From contig NZ_JBHRSS010000001.1 in assembly GCF_042643355.1 (NCBI RefSeq), positions 660,932-724,931 on the forward strand: a DNA stretch of 64,000 nt. Direction: 5' to 3'. The notes below the pieces were generated by a model that saw only the letters and a program-made list of their open reading frames with translations, did not search any database and had not been told where the DNA came from. Each line of letters opens with the position of its first letter. Position 1 is the first letter of the stretch. Both the position numbers and the translations under genes were made by a program. Positions 8,355-16,777 of this stretch are shown here, piece by piece. The DNA is from Salinisphaera aquimarina. GTDB taxonomy: Bacteria; Pseudomonadota; Gammaproteobacteria; Nevskiales; Salinisphaeraceae.

Positions 8355-9992
8355 CTACGCCAGCTCGCGCGGGTCGATCTTCGGCGGCTGCTCGAAGGTG
8401 TGGTACGGCGCGGGCGATGCCACTGTCCATTCCAAACCTCGTGCGCCTTCCCATACACGTCCGGTCGCCTTCTTCCCGGCGCCGCGCATGCACATGATCA
8501 TGTTGTAGATGAACACGAACTGCCCGAGGAAGAACAGCAGTGCGCCCAGCGACGAGATCATGTTGAAGTCGGTGAACTGCACCGCGTAATCCGGGATACG
8601 ACGCGGCATGCCGGCCAGACCCAGGAAGTGCTGCGGGAAGAACAGTACGTTGATCCAGACCGCACTCCACCAGAAATGAAACTGGCCGAGCTTCTCGTTG
8701 TACATCACGCCGGTCCACTTCGGGATCCAGTAGTAGATGGCTGCGATGATCGAGAAGATCGCGCCCGGCACCAGCACGTAGTGGAAGTGCGCGACCACGA
8801 AATAGGAATCGTGATACTGGAAGTCGACCGGGGTGAGCGCCAGCATCAGGCCCGAAAAGCCACCGATGGTGAACAGCACTACGAAACCGAGCGCGAACAG
8901 CATCGGCGTCTCGAAGGTCATCGAGCCACGCCACATGGTGGCAACCCAGTTGAACACCTTCACGCCCGTCGGCACGGCGATGAGCATGGTCGCGAACATG
9001 AAGAACAGCTCGGCCGAGACCGGCATGCCCACGGTAAACATGTGATGCGCCCACACGATGAAGCTAAGGAACGCGATCGAGGCCACGGCGTAGACCATCG
9101 AGTCATGCCCGAACAGCGCCTTGCGCGCGAACGTCGGGATGATGGTCGACACGATGCCGAAGGCCGGCAAAATCATGATGTAGACCTCCGGATGCCCGAA
9201 AAACCAGAAGATGTGCTGGAACAGGACCGGGTCGCCACCACCCGCGGCATCGAAGAAGGTCGTGCCGAAGAAGTGGTCGGTCAGCAGCATGGTTACGGCA
9301 CCGGCAAGCACGGGCATGACCGCGATCAGCAGGTAGGCCGTAATCAGCCAGGTCCACACGAACAGCGGCATCTTGAGCAGCGGCATGTCCGGGGCGCGCA
9401 TGTTCAGAATCGTGACCACGATGTTGATCGCGCCCGTGATCGACGAGATGCCGGCCAGATGGATGGCAAACACCATCAGCGGCAGCGCGTTACCGGTCTG
9501 CATGACCAGCGGCGGATACATGGTCCAGCCCGAAGCCGGCGCACCACCGGAAACGAACAGCGTGCCCAGCAGCATCGAGAACGCGAACGGCAGGATCCAG
9601 AAACCCCAGTTGTTCACGCGCGGCAGCGCCAGATCGGAACAACCGATCATCATCGGCACCATCCAGTTTGCAAGCCCCACGAACGCCGGCATGACGCCGC
9701 CAAAGATCATCACCAGCGCGTGCAGCGTGATCATCTCGTTATAGAAGCCGGGATCGACAAACTGGATGCCCGGCGCGAACAGCTCAGCTCGGATTATCAG
9801 CGACATCACGCCGCCGATGAACAGCATGGTCAGCGAAAAGATCAGGTACAGCGTGCCCAGATCCTTATGGTTCGTGGTGCCGATCCAGCGTTTCATCCAC
9901 GGCCATACGCCATCGGCCAGCGTCATCGGCCCGTGGTGGTGATCGTCATGACCGTGGTGGTCGTGGGTTTCGGTCGGATTGACAGTACTCAT
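8355..9992 (-). CDS. ctaD: Cytochrome c oxidase subunit I
   Basis: The 545-residue protein is the haem-copper catalytic subunit. It has twelve helices, the haem a ligand region WMVPM...LALPR, the CuB and cross-linked Tyr region WFFGHPEVYIMILPAFG, the His pair in VWAHHMFTVG, and HYHYVLV-type haem ligands in VAHFHYVLVPG. The ATG at 9992 has GGAGAG six bases upstream; a GTG one codon earlier is less likely. The N-terminus is unusually His-rich (HDHHGHDDHHHG), which might bind metal. The other oxidase subunits (II, III, CtaG) are absent from the window. Its neighbours are ctaB and a DUF2244 gene. Confidence 0.95.
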   Translation of the reverse strand: MSTVNPTETHDHHGHDDHHHGPMTLADGVWPWMKRWIGTTNHKDLGTLYLIFSLTMLFIGGVMSLIIRAELFAPGIQFVDPGFYNEMITLHALVMIFGGVMPAFVGLANWMVPMMIGCSDLALPRVNNWGFWILPFAFSMLLGTLFVSGGAPASGWTMYPPLVMQTGNALPLMVFAIHLAGISSITGAINIVVTILNMRAPDMPLLKMPLFVWTWLITAYLLIAVMPVLAGAVTMLLTDHFFGTTFFDAAGGGDPVLFQHIFWFFGHPEVYIMILPAFGIVSTIIPTFARKALFGHDSMVYAVASIAFLSFIVWAHHMFTVGMPVSAELFFMFATMLIAVPTGVKVFNWVATMWRGSMTFETPMLFALGFVVLFTIGGFSGLMLALTPVDFQYHDSYFVVAHFHYVLVPGAIFSIIAAIYYWIPKWTGVMYNEKLGQFHFWWSAVWINVLFFPQHFLGLAGMPRRIPDYAVQFTDFNMISSLGALLFFLGQFVFIYNMIMCMRGAGKKATGRVWEGARGLEWTVASPAPYHTFEQPPKIDPRELA

Positions 9993-10040
9993 CACAAACT
10001 CTCCAATTCGTAGCGCCCGACTTAGCTCGTTACTCCGTGA

Positions 10041-10526
10041 CTAAGATTCGATCGAGCGAGCGGTAACCCACTCCTTTAGCCGTTCGGCCACCTCAGCCCG
10101 TTCCTCTTCAGTCAGGAGGGCCCCGATCTCGCAGCCGTGCCCGTGGCGTGTTACGAGAAGGCGCGACCGGCCATTTCGATGAACACTGCTGGAAAGCCGA
10201 ACTTGTGTGAGTAGACGCGGAAATTCCCATTGGCGCTCGGGCTTAGCAGTACCCGCGACGATCTCAATACGTTCGTCGGTGATCGACACGATTTCCCGGT
10301 AGCTGTTCGCTTTAACGCTCGCATAGAGAGCGGTGCCGAGGGCCGCCATCTCAAGGCCGGCGAAGGGCAGAACTGGCCAGAGCCCTAACGTCATAAAAAA
10401 CAGAGCGACAGAGAAAGAAACGCCGCACATGGCTAAGAAGCACCACTGTGCCTGTGCTCTCGTCAGCGATGCATTCGGGGCGATGACGAGACGACGGGTG
10501 GGCGTGTTGGATATTGCGTCGACCAT
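10041..10526 (-). CDS. DUF2244 membrane protein
   Basis: The 161-residue product matches the DUF2244 pattern: a start TRRLVIAPNASLTRAQAQW, a two-helix membrane hairpin (about residues 25-70), then a cytoplasmic beta-rich part with a WEFPRLLTQVRL segment. The family is often found beside cytochrome oxidase genes, but its role is unknown. The ATG at 10526 is chosen because homologues begin here, and the perfect palindrome at 10569-10588 would fall inside any longer product. It lies upstream of ctaD on the same strand and may be cotranscribed. Confidence 0.75.
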   Translation of the reverse strand: MVDAISNTPTRRLVIAPNASLTRAQAQWCFLAMCGVSFSVALFFMTLGLWPVLPFAGLEMAALGTALYASVKANSYREIVSITDERIEIVAGTAKPERQWEFPRLLTQVRLSSSVHRNGRSRLLVTRHGHGCEIGALLTEEERAEVAERLKEWVTARSIES

Positions 10527-10568
10527 AGCGATCTGGCTTCTATGGCAATATGGCTCGTGTTCAATAAC

Positions 10569-10588
10569 ATATACCCGTACGGGTATAT
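10569..10588. promoter_or_regulatory. Perfect 20-bp palindromic operator, CsoR/CstR-like
   Basis: ATATACCCGTACGGGTATAT is a perfect palindrome located 42 bp upstream of the DUF2244 start and 94 bp upstream of the response regulator start. It shares TATACCC...GGGTATA with the site at 1412-1429. The shared pattern suggests that sqr/blh and the oxidase or two-component genes answer to one regulator. Confidence 0.6.
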
Positions 10589-10681
10589 AAACAATGGTCA
10601 TGCAGGCAAACCTTTGCCCGCGGTTAATCCTCACTTCATCGGCTTCGGGATCATCCCAAGTACGCAAGAAAGAACTACTGA

Positions 10682-11368
10682 ATGCATATACTTCTAATCG
10701 AAGACGATGCGCTAGTCGGGGCCGGTATTCGTTCTGCGCTCGAAACCGTTGGGTACACGGTCGATTGGGCGACAAGTGGGGAAGAGGCGCGGTTAGCTTT
10801 GAGTGCGGTGGCGAGCGATATCGCCATACTCGATCTCGGTTTACCGGATATGGACGGCGTCGCGTTATTAAGGGATTGGCGCAAGCGCGGTGTCGCGCTC
10901 CCAGTGCTAGTCCTGACAGCGCGTGATGGTCTGGCGGATCGTGTAACCGGGCTGCAAGCGGGTGCAGATGATTATTTACTGAAGCCCTTCGATCTCGATG
11001 AACTTATCGCGAGAGTACAGGCACTGCTAAGGCGGGCAGGGGGCCACGCCGGACCGATTGTCGAGCATGGTCCAATCACCCTCGATCCCACGACGCAAAC
11101 AGTGTATTGCGAGGAGCGGGAGGTTGAACTCACCCGCCGCGAATATGCGCTCCTGTCCAAGCTTCTGCATGCCCGGCGATCAATTCTTACCGCTGAGCAA
11201 CTTAAGGATGCCCTCTACGGTATTGAGGCCGAGGTCGAAAGTAATGCGATCAACGTCCATATCTATCATCTGCGGCAAAAGCTAGGCGCTGGCCTCGTGC
11301 GCACGGTGCGGGGCTTGGGTTATCGGTTGGGTAACGCTTCGGACATCGGTAAGCGGAGCAGGCCTTGA
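10682..11368 (+). CDS. OmpR-family response regulator (QseB/TctD-like)
   Basis: The 228-residue protein has a receiver domain (residues 1-115) with acidic pocket EDD near residue 7, phospho-acceptor D51 in ILDLGLPDMDG, and the LLKPF lysine. A winged-helix DNA-binding domain follows (about 125-220), ending with NVHIYHLRQKLG and VRGLGYRL. The sensor kinase gene overlaps its stop by three bases. The palindrome at 10569-10588 lies upstream. Signal and targets cannot be read from sequence; position suggests respiration, sulfur or metal response. Confidence 0.9.
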   Translation: MHILLIEDDALVGAGIRSALETVGYTVDWATSGEEARLALSAVASDIAILDLGLPDMDGVALLRDWRKRGVALPVLVLTARDGLADRVTGLQAGADDYLLKPFDLDELIARVQALLRRAGGHAGPIVEHGPITLDPTTQTVYCEEREVELTRREYALLSKLLHARRSILTAEQLKDALYGIEAEVESNAINVHIYHLRQKLGAGLVRTVRGLGYRLGNASDIGKRSRP

Positions 11369-12684
11369 GTCTACGCTGGCGTCTTTTATTAACGCTGGGC
11401 CTGTCCTTTGCGGCGCTGTGGGGGCTCGTTGCCGTCTGGCTATATAGCGACTTGCAAGATCAGGTGCGCGATACATTGGACCAGCGTCTGGCTGCTTCCG
11501 CCCGGATGGTGGCGGGCCTGGTCGCCCAATTGCCCGACTCGGCCTGGCAAAATACGGGCGACCCTGTTCTTTCGGTACCGAGCAGCGCTGGCGTAGCGTG
11601 TCAGATCAATGCGCCCAGCGGACGCGTTCTGATGCGCACCCACGGCCAATTCGACGATGGCCTGGAGTCGCCGGCACCCGGTTTCACCGACCGCGATATC
11701 GACGGCGAACGCTGGCGCTTGTTCACCTACGTTCAGAACGGCGTGCATATCACTACCGCTGACCGACTCGTCGAGCGTAGCGCCCTCCAACGCAACGTGA
11801 TCGCGGTCGCAGCTGTGCCCTTTGCCGTAGCACTGCTCGGCAGTCTGGTAGTGCTCTGGTTCGGTATAAGACGCGGACTCCGCCCGCTCGAGCGTTTGCG
11901 TGGTGAACTGTCCCGACGAGCGCCGGATACACTCACACCAGTCGAAATCGATGATGCGCCCACAGAGCTCCGACCTGCGGTCGATACGCTCAACCAGCTG
12001 CTCGTCCGAACCGGCGAGACGCTCGCCCGCGAACAGCGTTTCACCAGCGATGCCGCACACGAACTGCGCACTCCGCTGACGGCAATCAAGACTCATGTTC
12101 AGCTTGCCAAGCGGCTTGACGGAGATAAGGCTTACGCCGCGCTCGCGCAGGCCGAGGCCGGTATCGCGCGGCTGCAGCGCACGCTCGAGCAATTGTTACT
12201 GCTCGCACGGGTCGAGGCTGGTGAGTCGCATTTCGATATGGCGCAGGCGACGAGTTCGGCGATCGCAACCGCGGCGTTGGCTGATCTGCCAAACGGCGGG
12301 CGCGTGGGGATTCATGAGAATGGTGTGGCGATACCCGTTGCGGTGCCCAAAGCGTTGGCCACCGCCGCTCTGCGCAATCTGCTCGATAACGCGCTGCGGC
12401 ATACGCGAGCCGATCGTGAAGTCTCGCTGGCCATTGAGGTCAAAGCGGCGCGCGTGACGTTCGTCGTTTGCGATCAGGGTGATTGGCCTGCCGATCGTGA
12501 CACGCAACCCCTGACCCAGCGCTTCTGGCGTGGCGAGGCGACGCGCGCGGGCGCCGGCAGCGGTTTGGGTCTAACCATTGCTGCCGCGATTGCCCAGCGC
12601 TTTGCCGGCGAGCTCGTCTTCGAGCCACGTCCCGGCGGCGGCTTGGCGGTGCGTCTTTCCTGGCCCCGAGCGGCACCGTCTTAG
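11365..12684 (+). CDS. Sensor histidine kinase (QseC-like)
   Basis: The 439-residue inner-membrane kinase has a first helix at about residues 6-28, a periplasmic sensor of about 115 residues, a second helix (about 148-170), a short HAMP-like stretch, a dimerisation helix with the phospho-acceptor in HELRTPLTAIK, an N-box NLLDNALRHT and a G-box GSGLGLTIA. The start is a TTG that overlaps the TGA of the response regulator, which implies translational coupling. The periplasmic part contains a single cysteine in SSAGVACQI, a possible thiol or metal sensor residue (inference). Confidence 0.9.
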   Translation: MSLRWRLLLTLGLSFAALWGLVAVWLYSDLQDQVRDTLDQRLAASARMVAGLVAQLPDSAWQNTGDPVLSVPSSAGVACQINAPSGRVLMRTHGQFDDGLESPAPGFTDRDIDGERWRLFTYVQNGVHITTADRLVERSALQRNVIAVAAVPFAVALLGSLVVLWFGIRRGLRPLERLRGELSRRAPDTLTPVEIDDAPTELRPAVDTLNQLLVRTGETLAREQRFTSDAAHELRTPLTAIKTHVQLAKRLDGDKAYAALAQAEAGIARLQRTLEQLLLLARVEAGESHFDMAQATSSAIATAALADLPNGGRVGIHENGVAIPVAVPKALATAALRNLLDNALRHTRADREVSLAIEVKAARVTFVVCDQGDWPADRDTQPLTQRFWRGEATRAGAGSGLGLTIAAAIAQRFAGELVFEPRPGGGLAVRLSWPRAAPS

Positions 12685-12863
12685 ACGTGACCGGCCGATG
12701 ACTCAAGCCGATGTCCTCACCAAATGGATCGTATATCGAGAACCGATCTAGTCGTTCAAAGTGGCGTCTCAGAATAGGAGGCGCAGGGTTTTCCCGGATA
12801 CAGTCCTTAGCGGCAAGACCTTATGTTGGGTCTGCGTAACATAGAGGCATCTAGGAGATAGTA

Positions 12864-13658
12864 GTGAGGAATTCGGCATTGCCTGACGTGGTGGGCGTTG
12901 CGGCGCTGAGCACGATTTTACTGGCCGGTTGCACAGGTATGGGACGTACTGGGCCCGCTGCGGAAGTCGATGGCAGTCCCGACAGCATGAAAACGAACGT
13001 GCTCGAGGCCGGTGCAGACGCGTTACAGACCGATGCGCCGACGGATCAACTCGATATTTATCTGGTCGGGTTCCACCCGATGAAGAACAAACCAGAAGAG
13101 CAGTTTGAGGCGCATCACTTTTGCCAGCAGGTGAACGAAGATTTCGCACAATGCTCGCTCTATGACGGTAATACGTCCCACGCGAACATGACGGGTATCG
13201 AATACATAATTTCCGAAAAACTGTTCAAGCGGCTACCGGAGAAGGAAAAGCAGTACTGGCATCCGCATAACGGTGAAATTCTTTCGGGCCAGCTTGTCGC
13301 GCCCAATCTTCCCGAAGCGGCTGACCACGAGCTGATGAAGGAGAAGATGAACAGCTACGGCAAAACTTGGCATACCTGGAATACAACGCATAGTGCTGAA
13401 GGAAAGGTGCAATTACCCTTAGGCGAACCGTCTCTGGCGTGGTCGTTCAACCGCTTCGGTGAGCCCAAACCTGGGTTGGTCGAGGATCGTGATAAGCGAA
13501 TGAATATCGATTCGGCCGACCGTCGGCGGAATCGGCAGGATCTGCTGCCTTTGGCGAAACCGCAGCAGGGCGTGGATGTGCTCAAAGGGCAGTTTCCGCG
13601 AGGCGCCCAGGCGATCCCGGGTGTCGAAGATAAGTCGTCAAACGCGCAATCGCAGTGA
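12864..13658 (+). CDS. DUF1264 (OBAP-like) lipoprotein
   Basis: The 264-residue product has a lipoprotein signal with lipobox LLAGC near residue 22. A DUF1264 domain follows, seen in plant oil-body-associated proteins and bacterial homologues. Recognisable blocks are DIYLVGFHPMK, EAHHFCQQVNEDFAQCSLYDGN, GIEYIISEKLFKRLPEKEKQYWHPHN and SYGKTWHTWN. The start is GTG with AGGAGA nearby. Function is not established; a structural or ligand-binding envelope role is possible. It is expressed alone, with an apparent intrinsic terminator just after it. Confidence 0.8.
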   Translation: MRNSALPDVVGVAALSTILLAGCTGMGRTGPAAEVDGSPDSMKTNVLEAGADALQTDAPTDQLDIYLVGFHPMKNKPEEQFEAHHFCQQVNEDFAQCSLYDGNTSHANMTGIEYIISEKLFKRLPEKEKQYWHPHNGEILSGQLVAPNLPEAADHELMKEKMNSYGKTWHTWNTTHSAEGKVQLPLGEPSLAWSFNRFGEPKPGLVEDRDKRMNIDSADRRRNRQDLLPLAKPQQGVDVLKGQFPRGAQAIPGVEDKSSNAQSQ

Positions 13659-13667
13659 ATGCATGCA

Positions 13668-13698
13668 GATCGAGGGGCTGAGCCTTAGGCCCTCGATC
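13668..13698 (+). terminator. Rho-independent terminator after the DUF1264 gene
   Basis: A 9-bp stem (GATCGAGGG paired with CCCTCGATC) around a 13-base loop is followed by ATTTTC. It begins ten bases after the DUF1264 stop codon, as expected for a terminator of the plus-strand transcript. The T-run is short. Confidence 0.6.
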
Positions 13699-13805
13699 AT
13701 TTTCGGGTGCCTGTCGAAGCCTTACGGTTGGGGAGCGGGGACTTTATTCCCGTGCAACGCGTGACCTCGTATCGCCAGGGCGCAACGTTTGTATCCAAAT
13801 AGCGC

Positions 13806-14432
13806 TTATTTGGCGGGGTGTTTGCTAGCGAGCCCACGGAAGTGCCAAGTGAGTGGTTTCGGCCCCTGGATATAGCCGGCGTCGAGCGTGTCTATGGAAA
13901 AGCCTGCGTCGGTCAGTAACTCGGGTACGTTGCGATCCAGGTGACAACCGCCTGCAATATGCCGCCACGCCGGCGTGAGGCGCTGCTGCCAACGGGCCAC
14001 TTTCGCCTCCGGCGAGCGGCCATGCTCGCAGAACAACATGGTGCCGTTCGGTTTGAGCACGCGGCGCATTTCGCGCAGGGCTAAGGACGGATCGGGAATA
14101 CTGCACAGGCTATAAGTCACCAGAACGGTGTCGAAATGATCGTCTTCGGCCGGTATCTGTTCGGCGCTAACGGCCATTAGCGATACGGATAGGCGCGTTT
14201 CGGACAGCCGGCGCCGCGCACGCGGATGCATTTCAGCCGCGGGATCAAGCCCGACGATCGTATCCACGTTCGCTGGGTTGTAGTGGGGCAGGTTACGGCC
14301 GGTCCCGATACCGATTTCGAGCACACGCCCGCGCGCCTGAGGAACCAGACGCGCGCGTTCACGCTCTACGGCAGGCAGGCCGCACGCGCAATCAAGCACG
14401 TGCGGCAGGATATAGCGGTTGTACAGACCCAT
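13806..14432 (-). CDS. SAM-dependent methyltransferase, METTL7-like
   Basis: The 208-residue class I methyltransferase has motif I VLEIGIGTGRNLP near residue 37, an acidic loop GLDPAAEM, motif LVTYSLCSIPD near residue 108 and RVLKPNGTMLFCEHG. The C-terminal order WQQRLTPAWRHIAGGCHLDR resembles mammalian METTL7A/B, which methylate thiols including hydrogen sulfide (established for the human enzymes). It lacks their N-terminal membrane anchor. It sits downstream of the thiosulfate dehydrogenase genes on the same strand, with a 9-bp gap to the preceding gene. A sulfide or thiol methyltransferase role is inference. Confidence 0.75.
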   Translation of the reverse strand: MGLYNRYILPHVLDCACGLPAVERERARLVPQARGRVLEIGIGTGRNLPHYNPANVDTIVGLDPAAEMHPRARRRLSETRLSVSLMAVSAEQIPAEDDHFDTVLVTYSLCSIPDPSLALREMRRVLKPNGTMLFCEHGRSPEAKVARWQQRLTPAWRHIAGGCHLDRNVPELLTDAGFSIDTLDAGYIQGPKPLTWHFRGLASKHPAK

Positions 14433-14441
14433 GCGGCAGAC

Positions 14442-14888
14442 TCAGTCGAGTTTCTTTTGTATCGCGGCGAACAGGGGCGACTCGGGGTTTAGGCCCGCAT
14501 CCAAGCCGACCTGAAGCGCTTCGTCCGCGTTTTTACCCTGAAGGTAGCGTGCACGATAGGCCATAAGCCCGCCCACGCGGTTCGAGCTCCCGCAATGCAC
14601 GATTGCCGGGCGCTGATCCTCTGCGAGTGCTGCGTCAAGCGTGCGCGCACTCGCGTCGTTGATGTCCTCGGGGCCGGCGACAGGAATATGAACGTAATGC
14701 ATTCCTGCATCGGCTATCAGCGCGGCTTCATCGAACTCATCGAATTCGCCGGCGGGCCGCAGATTGACGACGGTTCGCACACCGCCAGCCAACGCTTCTT
14801 TCAGCTGTGCCGCTGACGGCTGGCCGGCTGCGACCACGTTGTTCTCAAGCGGGTGGGCATTGGCTATGTTCGAAGCGTAATCGGTCAT
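14442..14888 (-). CDS. TIGR01244-type sulfur transferase/phosphatase-like protein
   Basis: The 148-residue protein has the dual-specificity phosphatase-like fold found as the N-terminal domain of Blh proteins and alone in TIGR01244. The P-loop is HCGSSNR with C99 and R104 (CX4R). The beginning ...NNVVAAGQP and VRTVVNLRPAGE is typical. Such proteins probably move sulfane sulfur through the loop cysteine. Here the domain is a separate gene while the MBL-fold part is at 1511-2377, so the two halves of a Blh-type enzyme are encoded apart. It lies between tsdA and the methyltransferase gene. Confidence 0.82.
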   Translation of the reverse strand: MTDYASNIANAHPLENNVVAAGQPSAAQLKEALAGGVRTVVNLRPAGEFDEFDEAALIADAGMHYVHIPVAGPEDINDASARTLDAALAEDQRPAIVHCGSSNRVGGLMAYRARYLQGKNADEALQVGLDAGLNPESPLFAAIQKKLD

Positions 14889-14919
14889 GGGGTCTCCTTC
14901 GGTTCGAATGCGCGATTGG

Positions 14920-16002
14920 TCACGGCTGGTTCACCTTGGCGGCCGTTCCCGAGGGTGGGGCATTTTGACCGAGCACGACGCCGTTCACGGTCTGGCCGTA
15001 CATCGAGTGCTCGCCGTGATATTGCTCCGCGGTCTCGCTGACCGATCCGGTGAAACGCGGATCCTGCGGGCGCTCTTGGCTATCGATAAATCGGGCCACA
15101 TCCCAAGCCTGTTGATCGGATAGCGTCGCCGCGCCCAGCGGCATGTTGGCCTTGATGAAACCGGCGGCGGTGTTCACGCGATGCATGCCCGCGCCCCAGT
15201 TGTAGGAGCGCGGTCCCCACAGAGGCGGAAACGCCAGACTGCCGTCCGCCGCTCGCTGACCTTGCCCGTCACTGCCATGACACAGGGCGCAGTGGTCGGC
15301 GAACACCTGTTTGCCGCGTGTGAAGCTTGGTGGCTGTTCGGGGGCCTCGAGTTCGGGATAGCCGCGCCCCGGGAGATTCTTGGCAACCGGCGCGCCGCTG
15401 GCCAGCCAATAGGCATAGGACTCGAGCGCGACGAGCACCTCGTCACCGCGCGGCGGCGGTGTGCCGTTCATGCTGTAGCGAAAACAGCCTTGGATACGCT
15501 CGGCGAAATCGTTGACGTGCTTGTTCTTGCCACGATACGCGGGGTACATCGCCCACGCCGCCCAGAGCGGCGCGGAATCCGGCCGACGGCCTTCGTCTAG
15601 ATGGCAATTGGCACATTGCAGGTCGTTACCGACGAATTGATCGGCGTGCTGCTGCGTGTCGGTGAAGATGTCGCGGCCTTTACGAACCATGGCGCCGAAC
15701 TCGTCGTCCGGGATCTCGCTGCGTGCGGGTGGGGCAAAATCGTCAGCCGCACTCGCAGCGCCGGGCTGCGCCGCGCCCGGAAGCGGTTCGCTTCTCTCGG
15801 ACGCCGCGTTACCCGATACAGCCACGTCCTCAGATTTCGTGGCGCTCTCTGTCGTGTCGCCTCTAGCTGCGGGAGCGGCGTTCGCAGTTTTTGCCTGTGC
15901 TGGCGTCGGCGCGCTCTGATCCCGCGTGCCAACCCAGAAAATAACTGCGGCGAGCATGGCAAACGACACCGCGACCGTTAAAAGCGGAATACGATTACTC
16001 AT
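14920..16002 (-). CDS. tsdA: Thiosulfate dehydrogenase, dihaem cytochrome c
   Basis: The 360-residue protein should oxidise two thiosulfates to tetrathionate in the periplasm. It has an N-terminal membrane anchor (about residues 6-25) and a long Ala/Ser/Glu-rich linker to about residue 92. The two haem sites are C130-ANC-H134 within CANCHLDEGRRPDSAPLW, and C238-ALC-H242. Cys173 in RIQGCFRYSMNG matches the unusual cysteine axial ligand of TsdA. The anchor and linker are longer than in soluble TsdA, so this form may stay at the membrane. Its start overlaps tsdB by eight bases. Confidence 0.92.
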   Translation of the reverse strand: MSNRIPLLTVAVSFAMLAAVIFWVGTRDQSAPTPAQAKTANAAPAARGDTTESATKSEDVAVSGNAASERSEPLPGAAQPGAASAADDFAPPARSEIPDDEFGAMVRKGRDIFTDTQQHADQFVGNDLQCANCHLDEGRRPDSAPLWAAWAMYPAYRGKNKHVNDFAERIQGCFRYSMNGTPPPRGDEVLVALESYAYWLASGAPVAKNLPGRGYPELEAPEQPPSFTRGKQVFADHCALCHGSDGQGQRAADGSLAFPPLWGPRSYNWGAGMHRVNTAAGFIKANMPLGAATLSDQQAWDVARFIDSQERPQDPRFTGSVSETAEQYHGEHSMYGQTVNGVVLGQNAPPSGTAAKVNQP

Positions 16003-16657
16003 GATCTAGCCCCTTGGCGGGTGCCGGTGATTGCGCAGCGAAGTATTGGGCGACTGGCTTGATATCCGATTCGTCCAACTTAGCGGCGATCGACGCCATC
16101 AAACCCATGGGCCCGCCGGGTCGCTTGCCATTGCGCCAGGCCCGCAACTGACCTTCGAGATAAGCTGCTGGTTGGCCGGCGAGGGCGGGGAAGTGCTCGC
16201 CCACACCCACACCCGCCGGGCCATGGCATTGGACACACGCGGGAATATCGTTCGCCCAACGGCCATGTTCCGCGAGCTCGGCGCCAGTATCGGGTGGGTT
16301 ATCCGATTGTCCTTTGCTTGCCTGCGCGCCTTCTGCGGAAAGCTGACTGTAATAGGTGGCCATCGCGCTTCGCTGGTCCGTGGACAACGCACTAGCAATC
16401 GGCTGCATGACCGCATTCTCGCGCGCGCCGCTGGCGAAGGCGTCGAGCTGCGCCTCGAGATAGGGCGCGCCGAGCCCGGCAAGGCGGGGAAAGCCGGCGG
16501 CCGCATTGCCTTCGCCATGCGCGCCATGGCAGCTACTACAGGGCGCGATGTTCTCGCCGAGGCCTTGATTCGCTATATCGCTTGGACTTGCCTGTACCCA
16601 AGGCGAGACCGATAGAAGCCACACAAGCGCAGAAAGGGTGCATTTACGTATTGCCAT
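15995..16657 (-). CDS. tsdB: Dihaem cytochrome c4-like electron acceptor (TsdB-like)
   Basis: The 220-residue protein has a signal peptide ending at ...SPWVQA and two c4-type domains, with haem motifs CSSCHGAHGEGN and CVQCHGPAGVG. The paired PRLAGLGAPYLEAQL and PALAGQPAAYLEGQL segments are typical of cytochrome c4. It would accept electrons from TsdA and pass them to the oxidase. The ATG at 16657 is preferred over one at 16681 because GGAGG lies eight bases before it. The tsdBA order and overlap show an operon. Confidence 0.88.
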   Translation of the reverse strand: MAIRKCTLSALVWLLSVSPWVQASPSDIANQGLGENIAPCSSCHGAHGEGNAAAGFPRLAGLGAPYLEAQLDAFASGARENAVMQPIASALSTDQRSAMATYYSQLSAEGAQASKGQSDNPPDTGAELAEHGRWANDIPACVQCHGPAGVGVGEHFPALAGQPAAYLEGQLRAWRNGKRPGGPMGLMASIAAKLDESDIKPVAQYFAAQSPAPAKGLDHE

Positions 16658-16686
16658 TGTTAGAGCCTCCGCTTGGACCATTACAT

Positions 16687-16704
16687 CGTACCCCTACACG
16701 TATC
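16687..16704. promoter_or_regulatory. Degenerate CsoR/CstR-like site between tsdB and tauE
   Basis: CGTACCCCTACACGTATC keeps the TACCC and GTAT cores of the two stronger sites with the same spacing, but most outer bases differ. It lies 29 bp upstream of tsdB in the divergent region with the TauE-like gene. By itself this would be weak; it gains support from the other two sites. Confidence 0.35.
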
Positions 16705-16777
16705 TGTATACTACCGAGGCATAAAGATAGAGCAATTAGTTCTATAGAAATTGATATCCAGATGGTGGATGAGCGCC

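Noticed and set aside
8316..10013. A 565-codon open frame on the plus strand across cytochrome oxidase subunit I
   Set aside because: It is antisense to a certain gene, very rich in His, Arg and Asp as expected from the mirror of a high-GC membrane-protein gene, and has no known motif.
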